This document shows, in pieces, positions 14,515-23,789 of a stretch of 41,488 nucleotides of DNA. Every line of letters begins with the position of its first letter. Position 1 is the first letter of the stretch. The notes beneath the pieces were generated by a model. It was not told the origin of the DNA, ran no database searches, and saw nothing but the letters and a program-made list of their open reading frames with translations. Both the position numbers and the translations under genes were made by a program. The stretch covers positions 1 through 41,488 of the forward strand of contig JAFWZP010000034.1 in the NCBI GenBank assembly GCA_017522255.1, given 5' to 3'. Source of the DNA: Bacteroidales bacterium (GTDB taxonomy: Bacteria > Bacteroidota > Bacteroidia > Bacteroidales > P3).

Positions 14515-17500
14515 TTAGCGTCCCAAAACACCGATGTATTTATCCAAAACGGCTTTGGCTTTGGCAGCACGTTCGGTATCTTTAAGAGTACGTTCGGCAT
14601 TGGTTTGCAAGATGTATACTGCTTGTGCGGCTTCTTGCATATTGCCTAATACTCCACGTGCTTTGGCTCCTTTAAACTGCGAATAGTAAGCCAAGTCTTG
14701 TTCATACATATTCAATATATCATCAAAATACTGAGCTGCTTTTGCAGTATCATTTACATCGGTATATAATTTGATGAAGAATATCGAATACTTATCCAAT
14801 GGGAAGTTTTCCTTCGGGAAATGTGTTTCGGCTTGCTTCAACATATCTTTGGCTTTTTCGGGTTTACCTTCTTCGATAAGCTGCTGAGCGAGCACTCCAA
14901 AGGTCTGACGTTGTACTATAGCCGAATTGAGCGTAACTGCATTTTCGATATATACATCAGGCGAATTGAGGTTACCCCATTTCAATGGTTCACCATCGCC
15001 ATTCATAAAATAGTTATACGATTTTTCGGAGTTAAACTTAGCATCGCCAAATACCGGATATGGAGTAAGTTTGTATACCATACCTTCTTGTATCGAATAG
15101 GTGTTCACCAAAGGATATACGTCTTTTATATAACTTGGGTTCATGATGTTGATATCGCGACGGAACTTGTTGGTACCTATAAGGTCGAGCATCATCAGTT
15201 GATGACGATACAATGTTTCGCGGTTTACTTCCCAACGTATTTCGGTGGGCATAGTCTTGGCTTGTTCGGAAGTAACAACGCCACGAGCCACCAAGTCGGC
15301 AGTATCCAAAGTAACTTTGAAACGACGTGTAGGCAATACCACCACCTTTTCGCCATTGCCATAAAGAGCTGTAAACTGTTCGGGGTGTTCCTTAACGAGT
15401 TTCAACAAATCGCTTACTTCTATGTAGTTAGTGCTGCGGTCTTGCAAGAACACTTGATCTTTACCTAAACCATAATATTCTTTTGGAAGAGTGAACGGCA
15501 AAGCGTCGGAGTCGTACAGTTTGTTGAACAATTGTTCCACATACCAATACATTCCCGAAAGAGTGTAGTTCAAGATACGTACATCGGTGCGAGTACCTTC
15601 CACCTCTTGGGTGTACCACAATGGGAAAGTATCGTTGTCGCCAAAGGTGATAAGCACACCGTTTTTGCCTATCGACTTAAGATAGTTTTGAGCGAAGTCG
15701 CGAGCAGGATATCTGTTGGAGCGGTCGTGGTCGTCCCAGTTTTCTTTTGCCATAAGGCCGGGAACCATTATCAGTGTTGCCAAGAACACAACCACTGTAC
15801 TTACCCAGTGTTTTACACCTTTTATCTTGCTCAACCAGTCGGCCAATGCCATTACGCCCAATCCTATCCATATAGCAAAAGCATAGAACGAAGCAGCGTA
15901 GGCATAGTCACGTTCACGAGGCTGTTTAGGAGGTTGGTTCAAATATACCACGATGGCCAAACCTGTCATAAAGAACAATAAGAATACGATGAAAGCATCT
16001 TTGTTGTTTTTCTTTATATGATAGAACAAACCTACCAAACCCAATAGCAACGGCAAGAAGTAGTATGTGTTACGCCCCTTGTTGCTTGCCAAATGATCGG
16101 GAAGATTGTCTTGAGGTCCGAGACGTGCCTCGTCGATAAAGTCGATACCCGAAATCCAGTTGCCGTTCATATAGTCGCGGCTACCATCGTTGTTGAAGTA
16201 ATGTCCTTGAATATCATTTTGGCGACCTACAAAATTCCACATAAAGTATCTCCAATACATGAAGTTTACTTGGTATTTGAAGAAATAAGTAAGGTTTTCG
16301 CCAAAGGTAGGCTTACGTTCATCATTTTGATTTTTGCCTATCCAATATTTATAGAACTGTACATGATATGGACGCGAGGGGTCGTAGCTATACATACGAG
16401 GGAACACACCACAATGCTTTTCATCGTAAGTATATTCTATTGCCTTTCCGGCAGGTATGTATTCTTCTTCGCCTTTCACATATTTGGTGTATCCTTCTTT
16501 TACACCTGTGGGGTTCTTGGCAGTATAGTACTGACCGGTGAACAACGGTGTGGAACCATATTGTTCACGACCCAAATAAGCACGCAATGCCACAGCATCT
16601 TTGGGGGCATTTTCGTTGATAGGTGTATTGGCATTGGAACGGATAATCAATATAAAGAAAGTGGAGTATCCTATTACCAAGAACAAGAAAGCCAACACCG
16701 AAGCATTAAGCACCGCCTTGCCTTTTTTGCGGCTCCACCATAGTCCGAACACTATTGCAGCTATCAGCAATACAAAGAATATAATTGTACCGCTATTGAA
16801 CGGCATACCTATAGAGTTGACAAAGAATACTTCGAAATTGCCGGCCAACGACACTATTCCCGGTATGATACCGAACAATATAACAGCCAACAACACTACT
16901 GATAATACACCCGAAATGATGAAACCTTTGGTAGTTGTTTTAGGATATTTTTTGAAGTAATATACATAAACGATGGCCGGAATAGCCAAAAGGTTAAGCA
17001 AGTGCACCCCTATCGACACTCCTATAAGGAATGCTATAAGTATCAGCCAACGAAGCGAATGAGGGCTATCGGCCTGTTCTTCCCATTTAAGTATGGCCCA
17101 AAATACCACAGCTGTAAAGAACGACGACATAGCATACACCTCGCCTTCCACAGCCGAATACCAAAATGTATCGCTGAAAGTGTAAGCCATAGCACCAACT
17201 ATACCGCTGGCAAATACAGCCCACATCTTGCTGTCCTTTATATTATCTTCGGTGATATTGGCTATTTTTTTGCCAAACAATGTAATGGTCCAAAACAAGA
17301 ACAAGATAGTGAAACCACTACATATACCCGACATAGCGTTAACAGCGTAAGCAGCCGTTTCGGGCGAAGCAAACATAGTAAAGAAGCGTCCCAACAGTTG
17401 GAATGTGGGTGCTCCCGGAGGGTGACCAACCTGAAGTTTGTCGGCAGTAGCAATATATTCGCCGCAGTCCCACCAGCTGGCAGTAGGCTCGGCCGTAACC

Positions 17501-17571
17501 AAATAAACAATACAAGCAATAAGGCATACACCCCATCCAAGTATGTTATTAATCAAATGATACTTTTTCAT
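14515..17571 (-). CDS. TMEM260-like DUF2723 membrane protein, probable protein O-mannosyltransferase family
   Basis: 1018 residues. The N-terminus has the DUF2723 hallmark TASWWDCGEYIATADKLQVGHPPGAP (about 29-54), with the acidic motif that in PMT-type glycosyltransferases (GT-C fold) lies in the first periplasmic loop. About ten membrane helices follow (to about residue 330 and again 495-620), then a large periplasmic domain with NDTFPLWYTQEVEGTRTDVRILNYTLS. The C-terminal 130 residues (QLIEEGKPEKAKDMLKQAE...) are TPR-like. The human relative TMEM260 is a protein O-mannosyltransferase. In Bacteroidota, large DUF2723 proteins are common beside general surface-glycosylation functions, but the acceptor here is unknown. 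It starts 21 bp after the arginine deiminase gene, so the two probably share a transcript. Confidence 0.88.
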   Translation of the reverse strand: MKKYHLINNILGWGVCLIACIVYLVTAEPTASWWDCGEYIATADKLQVGHPPGAPTFQLLGRFFTMFASPETAAYAVNAMSGICSGFTILFLFWTITLFGKKIANITEDNIKDSKMWAVFASGIVGAMAYTFSDTFWYSAVEGEVYAMSSFFTAVVFWAILKWEEQADSPHSLRWLILIAFLIGVSIGVHLLNLLAIPAIVYVYYFKKYPKTTTKGFIISGVLSVVLLAVILFGIIPGIVSLAGNFEVFFVNSIGMPFNSGTIIFFVLLIAAIVFGLWWSRKKGKAVLNASVLAFLFLVIGYSTFFILIIRSNANTPINENAPKDAVALRAYLGREQYGSTPLFTGQYYTAKNPTGVKEGYTKYVKGEEEYIPAGKAIEYTYDEKHCGVFPRMYSYDPSRPYHVQFYKYWIGKNQNDERKPTFGENLTYFFKYQVNFMYWRYFMWNFVGRQNDIQGHYFNNDGSRDYMNGNWISGIDFIDEARLGPQDNLPDHLASNKGRNTYYFLPLLLGLVGLFYHIKKNNKDAFIVFLLFFMTGLAIVVYLNQPPKQPRERDYAYAASFYAFAIWIGLGVMALADWLSKIKGVKHWVSTVVVFLATLIMVPGLMAKENWDDHDRSNRYPARDFAQNYLKSIGKNGVLITFGDNDTFPLWYTQEVEGTRTDVRILNYTLSGMYWYVEQLFNKLYDSDALPFTLPKEYYGLGKDQVFLQDRSTNYIEVSDLLKLVKEHPEQFTALYGNGEKVVVLPTRRFKVTLDTADLVARGVVTSEQAKTMPTEIRWEVNRETLYRHQLMMLDLIGTNKFRRDINIMNPSYIKDVYPLVNTYSIQEGMVYKLTPYPVFGDAKFNSEKSYNYFMNGDGEPLKWGNLNSPDVYIENAVTLNSAIVQRQTFGVLAQQLIEEGKPEKAKDMLKQAETHFPKENFPLDKYSIFFIKLYTDVNDTAKAAQYFDDILNMYEQDLAYYSQFKGAKARGVLGNMQEAAQAVYILQTNAERTLKDTERAAKAKAVLDKYIGVLGR

Positions 17572-17592
17572 TGTGTATTATTAATTTATATT

Positions 17593-18840
17593 TTATTTAT
17601 TCCAATCAACTTCGTTACGATTTATAGGCATAGTCATACAGCGTGCACCACCGCCACCACGTGGAAGTTCGGAAGCTGCAAATGTGGCCACAAACTTTTC
17701 GTAGTCGTTCATATCCACCTTACCTTGACATATATCGTCGGCATCCAACACAGCAAAACCGGCTTTATCCATAGCCTCTATGGTGTTGGTGTTGCGTTGA
17801 TAGCCTATCACCTTACCTTCGCCCAAAGCAAAGAAGTTGGCACCGCTATGCCATTGTTCGCGTTGCTGATTCCAATAGTCGGCGCCGCCACAAAATACCG
17901 GTTCCAAATCGAACCCCAAATCACGAGCACCGGTTATAAAGTTAGGCTTTTCGTGGTAGGTTATCTTGCCATTATCAATAGCTATATGAGTGGTTTTGTA
18001 TTGACTATAATACGAGTTTTTCATTATCAAAGGCTCGTAGGCCATACATTGATGTGTTCCCAAAAAAGTGAACACCATATCCAAATGTATAAACGATTCG
18101 GGCGTTTGCGGAAGCTCTTGCACCAAGATATTGAACTTAGAGCGTTCTTTGGCAAAGGTTTCGGCCAGGTATTGAATACCTTTGGTGTTGGTACGACCGC
18201 CGTTGCCTATAAATAATGTGTCTTCGCGAGCTATAAGCACATCGCCTCCCTCTGTACGAGCATCCATGGCATAGCCTCGTGTAGAAAGAGTTTCGCAACC
18301 AAAATAATTGGTAAATATGGCGTTATATATCAGTATCTCTCGTTCGCGAACATCGGTGGACATATTGTGGATAAGCACACGATTGAACACTGTGGACGAC
18401 GCGTCGCGAGTGAAAAACAAATTATACAAAGGTTTCAATATATATCGGTCTTCTTGATATTTGTCGGGGTCGACACCTTGGCGATAGGCAAAGCCTTCGA
18501 TAAGTTCTTTGGCCAACTGCGAAGGAGTATGCAACAACAATTCTTCTTTCAAAAATTCGCAACCATCGAGTTTGCACGATTGCTCTACAAGGTTGTTTTT
18601 TACAGTTTCATCTTTGAGTATTTCTTCCAATAGGTCGACAACAAAATATGTTTTTGTCCATTTCGACAACACCGTTGCAAAACGGTTATACTCTTTATCA
18701 ACTATAGATTTATTCAGAATATCGCTATACAAAGCTTTGGCTGCATTTTCCGGGGTCATACGTTCTATTTCGATGCCCGGACGATGCAATAACACGGCAT
18801 TTAGCCTTCCAATTTCTGAATTTACTTGAACTTTATTCAT
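17593..18840 (-). CDS. arcA: Arginine deiminase
   Basis: Hydrolyses L-arginine to citrulline and ammonia, the first step of the arginine deiminase ATP-yielding pathway in anaerobes. 415 residues, the usual length. Diagnostic motifs: NSEIGRLNAVLLHRPG at the N-terminus, NLFFTRDASS (substrate Asp region), TEGGDVLI, HLDMVFT with the catalytic His (about 277), and the catalytic cysteine in RGGGGARCMTMP (C401). Cytoplasmic, soluble. The ornithine carbamoyltransferase and carbamate kinase genes are not in the window. A YfcC-family transporter at 37.6-39.2 kb could in principle move pathway substrates but is far away. A promoter is visible about 115 bp upstream. The DUF2723 gene follows by 21 bp. Confidence 0.96.
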   Translation of the reverse strand: MNKVQVNSEIGRLNAVLLHRPGIEIERMTPENAAKALYSDILNKSIVDKEYNRFATVLSKWTKTYFVVDLLEEILKDETVKNNLVEQSCKLDGCEFLKEELLLHTPSQLAKELIEGFAYRQGVDPDKYQEDRYILKPLYNLFFTRDASSTVFNRVLIHNMSTDVREREILIYNAIFTNYFGCETLSTRGYAMDARTEGGDVLIAREDTLFIGNGGRTNTKGIQYLAETFAKERSKFNILVQELPQTPESFIHLDMVFTFLGTHQCMAYEPLIMKNSYYSQYKTTHIAIDNGKITYHEKPNFITGARDLGFDLEPVFCGGADYWNQQREQWHSGANFFALGEGKVIGYQRNTNTIEAMDKAGFAVLDADDICQGKVDMNDYEKFVATFAASELPRGGGGARCMTMPINRNEVDWNK

Positions 18841-18953
18841 ATAAATATTTATTCGTTACACTACTTATTTGCTTACAAACAACCTGAACGCAAGCTATAT
18901 ATAAACAAATTTAAGCGACAAAAGCATCAAACTTCGACACAAAAATCGCAGTG

Positions 18954-18985
18954 CAAAGATACTCTTATTTATTGAGTTTTCCCAA
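18954..18985 (-). promoter_or_regulatory. Promoter of arcA
   Basis: Minus strand: TTGG (18985-18982), 20-bp spacer, TAtcTTTG (18961-18954), giving a leader of about 105 bases before the arcA start. Confidence 0.7.
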
Positions 18986-19011
18986 CTTTTTGGAAAAAAT
19001 AATTTTAAACA

Positions 19012-19056
19012 AGCCTCAAAAACAACGATAGGCAACCGCAGCGGCCACCTATCGTT
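19012..19056 (-). terminator. Intrinsic terminator after the DUF805 genes
   Basis: AACGATAGG (19024-19032) pairs perfectly with CCTATCGTT (19048-19056). On the minus strand it is followed by GTTTTTG and further T-rich DNA. It begins 11 bp past the stop codon at 19067. Confidence 0.85.
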
Positions 19057-19066
19057 AAGTTACTTT

Positions 19067-19411
19067 TTATCCAATCATGTCTTCGCCTTTTGGGTTAGGA
19101 CCCCATTCGTTTACTCCGGCTTGGCTGTCTTGTATACACAATACTATCAACCATATCCAACCTATTATCGGAACAAGAGCGATAAGCAACCACCAACCAC
19201 TTTTTCCAATATCGTGCAAACGGCGTACGCCTACCGCCAAACCCGGGATAAGGGCTGCTATTGAATAAATCCACGACAATATGGCTAAACCCAATAGCCC
19301 CATAACAACTCCAATAAGCCAATTGATTAATGCAAACATCCAATACTCTTTGCGGCGAGCTCTGCCTTTAAAATCAGCATACTGCTTAAAGCATTTAATA
19401 AACCACTTCAT
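19067..19411 (-). CDS. DUF805 family membrane protein
   Basis: 114 residues, function unknown. The DUF805 pattern is complete: MKWFIKCFKQYADFKGRARRKEYWMF at the N-terminus, two to four hydrophobic helices, GLAVGVRRLHDIGKSGWW, and the C-terminal DSQAGVNEWGPNPKG. It is single-domain, the usual size, and inner-membrane. It follows the double-domain DUF805 gene by 48 bp on the same strand, and their first 25 residues are nearly identical, so the pair arose by duplication and is likely one operon. Confidence 0.9.
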   Translation of the reverse strand: MKWFIKCFKQYADFKGRARRKEYWMFALINWLIGVVMGLLGLAILSWIYSIAALIPGLAVGVRRLHDIGKSGWWLLIALVPIIGWIWLIVLCIQDSQAGVNEWGPNPKGEDMIG

Positions 19412-19459
19412 AATAATAATAATTTAAATTAGTTAATGTATTAATTATTTATATATATA

Positions 19460-20452
19460 TTATATATTTTTCATTGTATCTTCATCAATAGTTTGAGATA
19501 GGCTTTTTTCTTCCTTTGGATTCGGTCCCCATTTATTTTCGCCGGGTTGGCTGTCTTTCAATGTTGTTATATAGTATATGATAGAGGCTATCGAAAGAGC
19601 TATTGCCAACACCACTACTATTGTTCCCATAGTAGGACTTGGATTAAACGACATAACACCTATCACGAAAGAAAATACCACAGCAAATGCCAAATAAACA
19701 GCAAACCACCATCCACTTTCGCCTATATCGTGCAAACGACGAACACAAAGAGCCAAAAACGGAATAAATGCAGCCAAAGAAAATAATAATATAATTACTG
19801 ATACAGCAAGAACAACATATTCATTTAATGTAATCGCATATATTAGATTAGCTATACCCATTAATATGCCGGATATCACATAGTACATTCCAAAAACCAT
19901 CCAAAACTCCGAACGGCGGGCACGACCACTGAAGTCGAAATAATGTTCCCAAAACTTGACAAAATACATAAAGCAGTCGATATTAACTATATCGGTTGGC
20001 ACTGCAGGGTCTTTGGGATTAAGTCCCCATTTGTTTTCGCCCGGCTCGCTCTTTTTGGCCAACAACACTATACACCAAATCACACCGGCAAGAACCAAAA
20101 TTCCGGCCAATATCATTATTATTCCGGCTAATATATTCGCACCATTACCTTCAAGAACTATTGCGATTATAAAAAGTATATATGCAACCACAGTTGGCAC
20201 AATACTTACCAAACTCCACCATGCACTCTTACCCGCATCGTGAAAACGACGGAAAGCTACAGCAAGCCCCGGAAACATAACTACACTCAAATAAATCGAA
20301 CTAAACGCTACTGATTCAAACAATGCAAAATCTAATGCAAATAAGGCCAGAGTAATAATACTGTTGAACAAATAGAACATCCAATACTCTTTGCGACAAG
20401 CTCTGCCCTTAAAATCGGAATACTGCTTAAAGCATTTAATAAACCACTTCAT
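19460..20452 (-). CDS. Double DUF805 membrane protein (internal duplication)
   Basis: 330 residues with two complete DUF805 domains in tandem. The first (1-145) has MKWFIKCFKQYSDFKGRACRKEYWMF, GLAVAFRRFHDAGKSAWW and PGENKWGLNPKD. The second (about 155-320) has VKFWEHYFDFSGRARRSEFWMVF, LCVRRLHDIGESGWW and PGENKWGPNPKEE. Eight or so membrane helices in total. The usual DUF805 protein is 110-150 residues, so this is a fusion of two units and a further relative of the neighbouring single-domain gene. No function is known. It is preceded by a good promoter with a leader of about 200 bases. Confidence 0.9.
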   Translation of the reverse strand: MKWFIKCFKQYSDFKGRACRKEYWMFYLFNSIITLALFALDFALFESVAFSSIYLSVVMFPGLAVAFRRFHDAGKSAWWSLVSIVPTVVAYILFIIAIVLEGNGANILAGIIMILAGILVLAGVIWCIVLLAKKSEPGENKWGLNPKDPAVPTDIVNIDCFMYFVKFWEHYFDFSGRARRSEFWMVFGMYYVISGILMGIANLIYAITLNEYVVLAVSVIILLFSLAAFIPFLALCVRRLHDIGESGWWFAVYLAFAVVFSFVIGVMSFNPSPTMGTIVVVLAIALSIASIIYYITTLKDSQPGENKWGPNPKEEKSLSQTIDEDTMKNI

Positions 20453-20656
20453 AATTATAAAATTTAATTAGTGAATAATCTACATTTTTCTCAATCAATA
20501 TTTTGCGACAAGTTGCTTTCTTCTTTTCGATTGTTTCTAACATTTATATAACAATCACTTCTGTGCATAATAGAAAGTTTTCAGTGCCACCATTTCAATA
20601 CCAAAAATACTATATTCCAACACATTACAATATCTACTAATTTCTTATCTGCACCG

Positions 20657-20687
20657 CAAAGATACACAATAATATTGTAATAACAAA
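20657..20687 (-). promoter_or_regulatory. Promoter of the DUF805 genes
   Basis: Minus strand: TTTG (20687-20684), 19-bp spacer, TAtcTTTG (20664-20657). Perfect match to the Bacteroidota form. The leader is about 200 bases, unusually long, with no riboswitch that I recognise. Confidence 0.8.
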
Positions 20688-20956
20688 ACTTTGTCCAAAT
20701 TTTTATCAATAAAATTTATATACATGGAAAGAAGGCAGCCTTTTTATTTTAATGCAATTATGCAAATTATCATATATTAACAACCTTCGATTTAACTCAA
20801 AAACGAGCGTATTTTATGCCCAACATACCACAAGCACACAAATATCGCCTTCTGAAAGAGTTATCGCTACAACAGATTGATTATCAAGAATACCTTATTT
20901 TCTAATAAATCATTACCAGGTGCGTTTTGCACGATGGTATACCAAAAATCACTCCA

Positions 20957-21088
20957 CAGAGGGGTTTCACCAACTCGATGGTAGGGTATAAAAAAATACA
21001 TCACGACCTTTTGCAACAACATCGAGAGGTTTTTTGATGCCGATCGGGAGGAATTTTCAACAACATCGGGAGAGATTTTCGGATTGCT
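20957..21088. repeat. 22-bp phased repeats upstream of kamB
   Basis: ATCG(A/G)GAG(G/A) recurs at 21023, 21045 and 21067 (spacing exactly 22 bp), each followed by an (A/T)TTTT run and AACAAC or similar text. Two or three more degenerate units may extend back to about 20957. The sequence is unrelated to the HU-gene arrays but the period is the same. The rest of 20453-21266 holds only the two promoters listed. Confidence 0.7.
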
Positions 21089-21211
21089 TTTAATATTTCA
21101 AGATTTTATTTAACATTTCAAGAAAATCTTACCCTTGCTCACAACCCGCCTTCTCTCCTATTATAATTAACTAAAGAGAACTTCTAAAAAGAAAAGAAGC
21201 AAAAAAAATCA

Positions 21212-21243
21212 CTTGCACCCTTGGCAAAAAGTTAGTACCTTTG
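21212..21243 (+). promoter_or_regulatory. Promoter of kamB-kamC
   Basis: CTTG (21212-21215), 20-bp spacer, TAccTTTG (21236-21243). The start codon at 21267 leaves a leader of only about 15-20 bases. Confidence 0.8.
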
Positions 21244-21266
21244 CATATCCGTAATATTATAAAGCA

Positions 21267-22283
21267 ATGCCATTTATAGCTGATTTGCAGAAATATAAAA
21301 GCCTATCCATTGTAGGTATGGACAAAAACACCGGCAAAACCGTGTGTTTAAACTATGTATTGGGCCGCTTGAAAGACCTGGGTATCAAAACGGCAGTAAC
21401 CTCCATAGGTATCGATGGCGAGAGGATAGACCAAGTGTTTGGCAGCCACAAACCCGAAATAACGCTCTACGAAGGCATGCAATTCATCACCTCCGAAAAG
21501 CATTACAACACACGCCAACTGCTATCGAAGGTAACAGCGGTGGACAGCGAACGCACCGCCCTTGGCCGCCTTATTACAGCCGAAGTGCTATGCAGCGGCA
21601 AAGTACTGCTGTCCGGTGCCGGCACCACCGAAAAGCTACGCCGACAGATAGAGCATTTCAAAGCAACGGGGTTGGATATTACCATTATAGATGGAGCTTT
21701 GAGCCGCCTAAGCCTTGCCTCGCCGTCGGTAACCGACGCCATGATACTATGCACCGGGGCAGCAGTGTCGCCAAACCTGCGCCAGCTTATACAAAAAACC
21801 CGATTCACTTTCGAACTTATCAACCTGCCGGAAATTGCCGACAAGGAACTGCAAACCAAGCTATCGGCACATCGTTCGGGACTTTGGACAGTGGACAACG
21901 AGGGCGAAGTTCACAACCTGGAAATACCATCGGTCTTCCTACTCGAGAAAAGCACACAGGATATTTTCCGCTACGGCCATACCCTTTACGTATCGGGTGC
22001 CGCAAGCGACAAACTGCTCAAATACCTAAGCACCAAAAAGAACATTGCCGAGCAAACACTTATAGTTCGCGACTTTACCAAACTGTTTGTAACCCCCGAA
22101 GTATATGCCGCTTACACTAAAAAAGGCGGACGCATACAAGTGTTGCAACAATCAAAACTGGTGGCAGTATGCCTCAACCCCACATCGTCACACGGCTACA
22201 CCATCGACTCGGCCGAGGCATGCCTGCGGCTGTCCGAAGCCTTGGGAGTGCCCACATGGGACGTATGTAAGATAAAACAATAA
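21267..22283 (+). CDS. kamB: Probable lysine 5,6-aminomutase reactivase subunit KamB
   Basis: 338 residues. A P-loop lies at the N-terminus (SLSIVGMDKNTGKTVCLNYVL, loop 17-25), an arrangement I associate with KamB of the anaerobic lysine-fermentation cluster. KamB and KamC together exchange damaged B12 cofactor in D-lysine 5,6-aminomutase at the cost of ATP. The MutS-like partner KamC follows 55 bp downstream on the same strand, which supports the assignment more than the sequence alone does. The genes for the mutase itself (kamD, kamE) and the other lysine-degradation enzymes are not in the window, so the pair is separated from its usual neighbours. The alternative is a related P-loop protein partnering another MutS-like ATPase. 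A promoter and 22-bp repeats lie upstream. Confidence 0.65.
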   Translation: MPFIADLQKYKSLSIVGMDKNTGKTVCLNYVLGRLKDLGIKTAVTSIGIDGERIDQVFGSHKPEITLYEGMQFITSEKHYNTRQLLSKVTAVDSERTALGRLITAEVLCSGKVLLSGAGTTEKLRRQIEHFKATGLDITIIDGALSRLSLASPSVTDAMILCTGAAVSPNLRQLIQKTRFTFELINLPEIADKELQTKLSAHRSGLWTVDNEGEVHNLEIPSVFLLEKSTQDIFRYGHTLYVSGAASDKLLKYLSTKKNIAEQTLIVRDFTKLFVTPEVYAAYTKKGGRIQVLQQSKLVAVCLNPTSSHGYTIDSAEACLRLSEALGVPTWDVCKIKQ

Positions 22284-22338
22284 GCACACACATAATATAT
22301 ATTGTATATTGTTGAAACAAATTTAAAGGAACAAGATT

Positions 22339-23769
22339 ATGCTACTGAAAGATGTATTGACCATAGAAAGCGGATTGAAATATTGTATCGACGAGTTGAA
22401 CATACAATCCGGTGTGGGTCGCAACTACCTGATGAACCTACGGTGGAAAACCACCCCACAGGATTTGGAATGGGAATGGACATTTGTGGAAGAGATAGTG
22501 AAACAAATGCAAAACAACGAAACAGCCAAACTTGTGGGCAACATACAGCACAAACTAAGCGGCATACACAACATAAAGCAAACCATACAGAACATCGAAA
22601 ACGGCGACCTGTTGGACGATGTGCAACTATTTGAAGTAAAAAACCTTGCACTGCTAAGCATTGAAATAGCATCGTTGGCCAAAGAAGCCGGATTAGACCT
22701 CCTGTTCCTCATTCCCGACCTATCGGAAGTAGCAGCCATACTGGACCCCGACCACAACAACATTGCCCATTTTTATATATACGAAAGCTACGACCCACGC
22801 CTTGCCGAGGTGAGAAACAGCCTCAAACAGCTTACAAACAACCTCGACAGTCGCCGCAACACGCTGTCGGAACAGGAAGTGGCCGAATGGGAAGCACAGA
22901 TAACCGACATCTACAACATAAACCAAAGCATAGAAGACGAAGTACGCAAAGCATTGGTAACCAAGCTAAGCCGCCACACCCTTATGCTGAAAGCCGTGCT
23001 CGAACGCCTGGCCTACATAGACCTAAGCATAGCCAAAGCCGAGCAAGCCACAAGGTGGAGCATGTGTCGCCCCAACATAAGCAACACCACCATAGCCTAC
23101 ACCAACCTGTTCAATCCCCGATTGAAACACACACTGACCGAACGCAAACAACGCTACCAAAACATAGATATAAACATCAGTCAAGGCGTATGCCTGATAA
23201 CGGGTGCCAATATGGCAGGCAAAACAGTTCTACTCAAAACCATGGGAATAGCACAGATGTTGGCACAATTTGGTTTCTTTGTGCCGGCACAAGAGGCCAC
23301 CATCACACTTATGGACAAGGTGGTATTTTGCATTGGCGACGAACAGAACGAGATGAACGGCCTATCGTCGTTTGCAAGCGAGATACTGAAAATAAACGAG
23401 GTAGTACAAGAGAGCGACCGCCGGAAGATGCTGGTGCTTATAGACGAGCCTGCACGCACCACCAACCCCACCGAAGGCAAAGCCATAGTGCAGGCCATAG
23501 CCTCGATAATGAACCACCGCAACAGCTACTGCCTTATAACCACCCACTACAGCCACCTGGGCATAGACTGCCGCAAACTAAGAGTTAAAGGATTTGCCGA
23601 CACAGAGATAACCGGCACTATAACACCGCAAAACATAAACCAATACATGGACTACACCCTACAGGAAGACAACTCGGACAGCGTACCCCACGAGGCTCTA
23701 CGCATAGCCGAGATACTAAACTGCAATCCCGAGCTGATAACTACCGCCAAAAACTTTTTGGAAAACTAA
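22339..23769 (+). CDS. kamC: MutS-like ATPase, probable lysine 5,6-aminomutase reactivase KamC
   Basis: 476 residues. The C-terminal half is the MutS ATPase core: Walker A GANMAGKTVLLKTMGIAQ (about 289-296), Walker B VLIDEPARTTNPTEGKAIVQ (about 364), and ITTHYSHLG. The N-terminal mismatch-recognition domain of MutS is absent, and the lever-like helical part is short. That architecture fits KamC rather than MutS1, MutS2 or a DNA-repair paralogue. It is preceded by a purine-rich AAAGGAAC before the ATG and lies downstream of kamB in the same direction. Role inferred: ATP-driven release of inactivated cobalamin from lysine aminomutase together with KamB. Confidence 0.75.
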   Translation: MLLKDVLTIESGLKYCIDELNIQSGVGRNYLMNLRWKTTPQDLEWEWTFVEEIVKQMQNNETAKLVGNIQHKLSGIHNIKQTIQNIENGDLLDDVQLFEVKNLALLSIEIASLAKEAGLDLLFLIPDLSEVAAILDPDHNNIAHFYIYESYDPRLAEVRNSLKQLTNNLDSRRNTLSEQEVAEWEAQITDIYNINQSIEDEVRKALVTKLSRHTLMLKAVLERLAYIDLSIAKAEQATRWSMCRPNISNTTIAYTNLFNPRLKHTLTERKQRYQNIDINISQGVCLITGANMAGKTVLLKTMGIAQMLAQFGFFVPAQEATITLMDKVVFCIGDEQNEMNGLSSFASEILKINEVVQESDRRKMLVLIDEPARTTNPTEGKAIVQAIASIMNHRNSYCLITTHYSHLGIDCRKLRVKGFADTEITGTITPQNINQYMDYTLQEDNSDSVPHEALRIAEILNCNPELITTAKNFLEN

Positions 23770-23789
23770 CGCCATATCACATACATATC

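Noticed and set aside
17002-18216. Long plus-strand ORF (404 aa) across the DUF2723 and arginine deiminase genes
   Set aside because: Antisense to two convincing genes and spanning the gap between them. It shows no protein-family pattern.
22339-23769. Mismatch repair MutS or MutS2
   Set aside because: The protein lacks the mismatch-recognition and connector domains of MutS and the Smr domain of MutS2. Its partner gene fits KamB.
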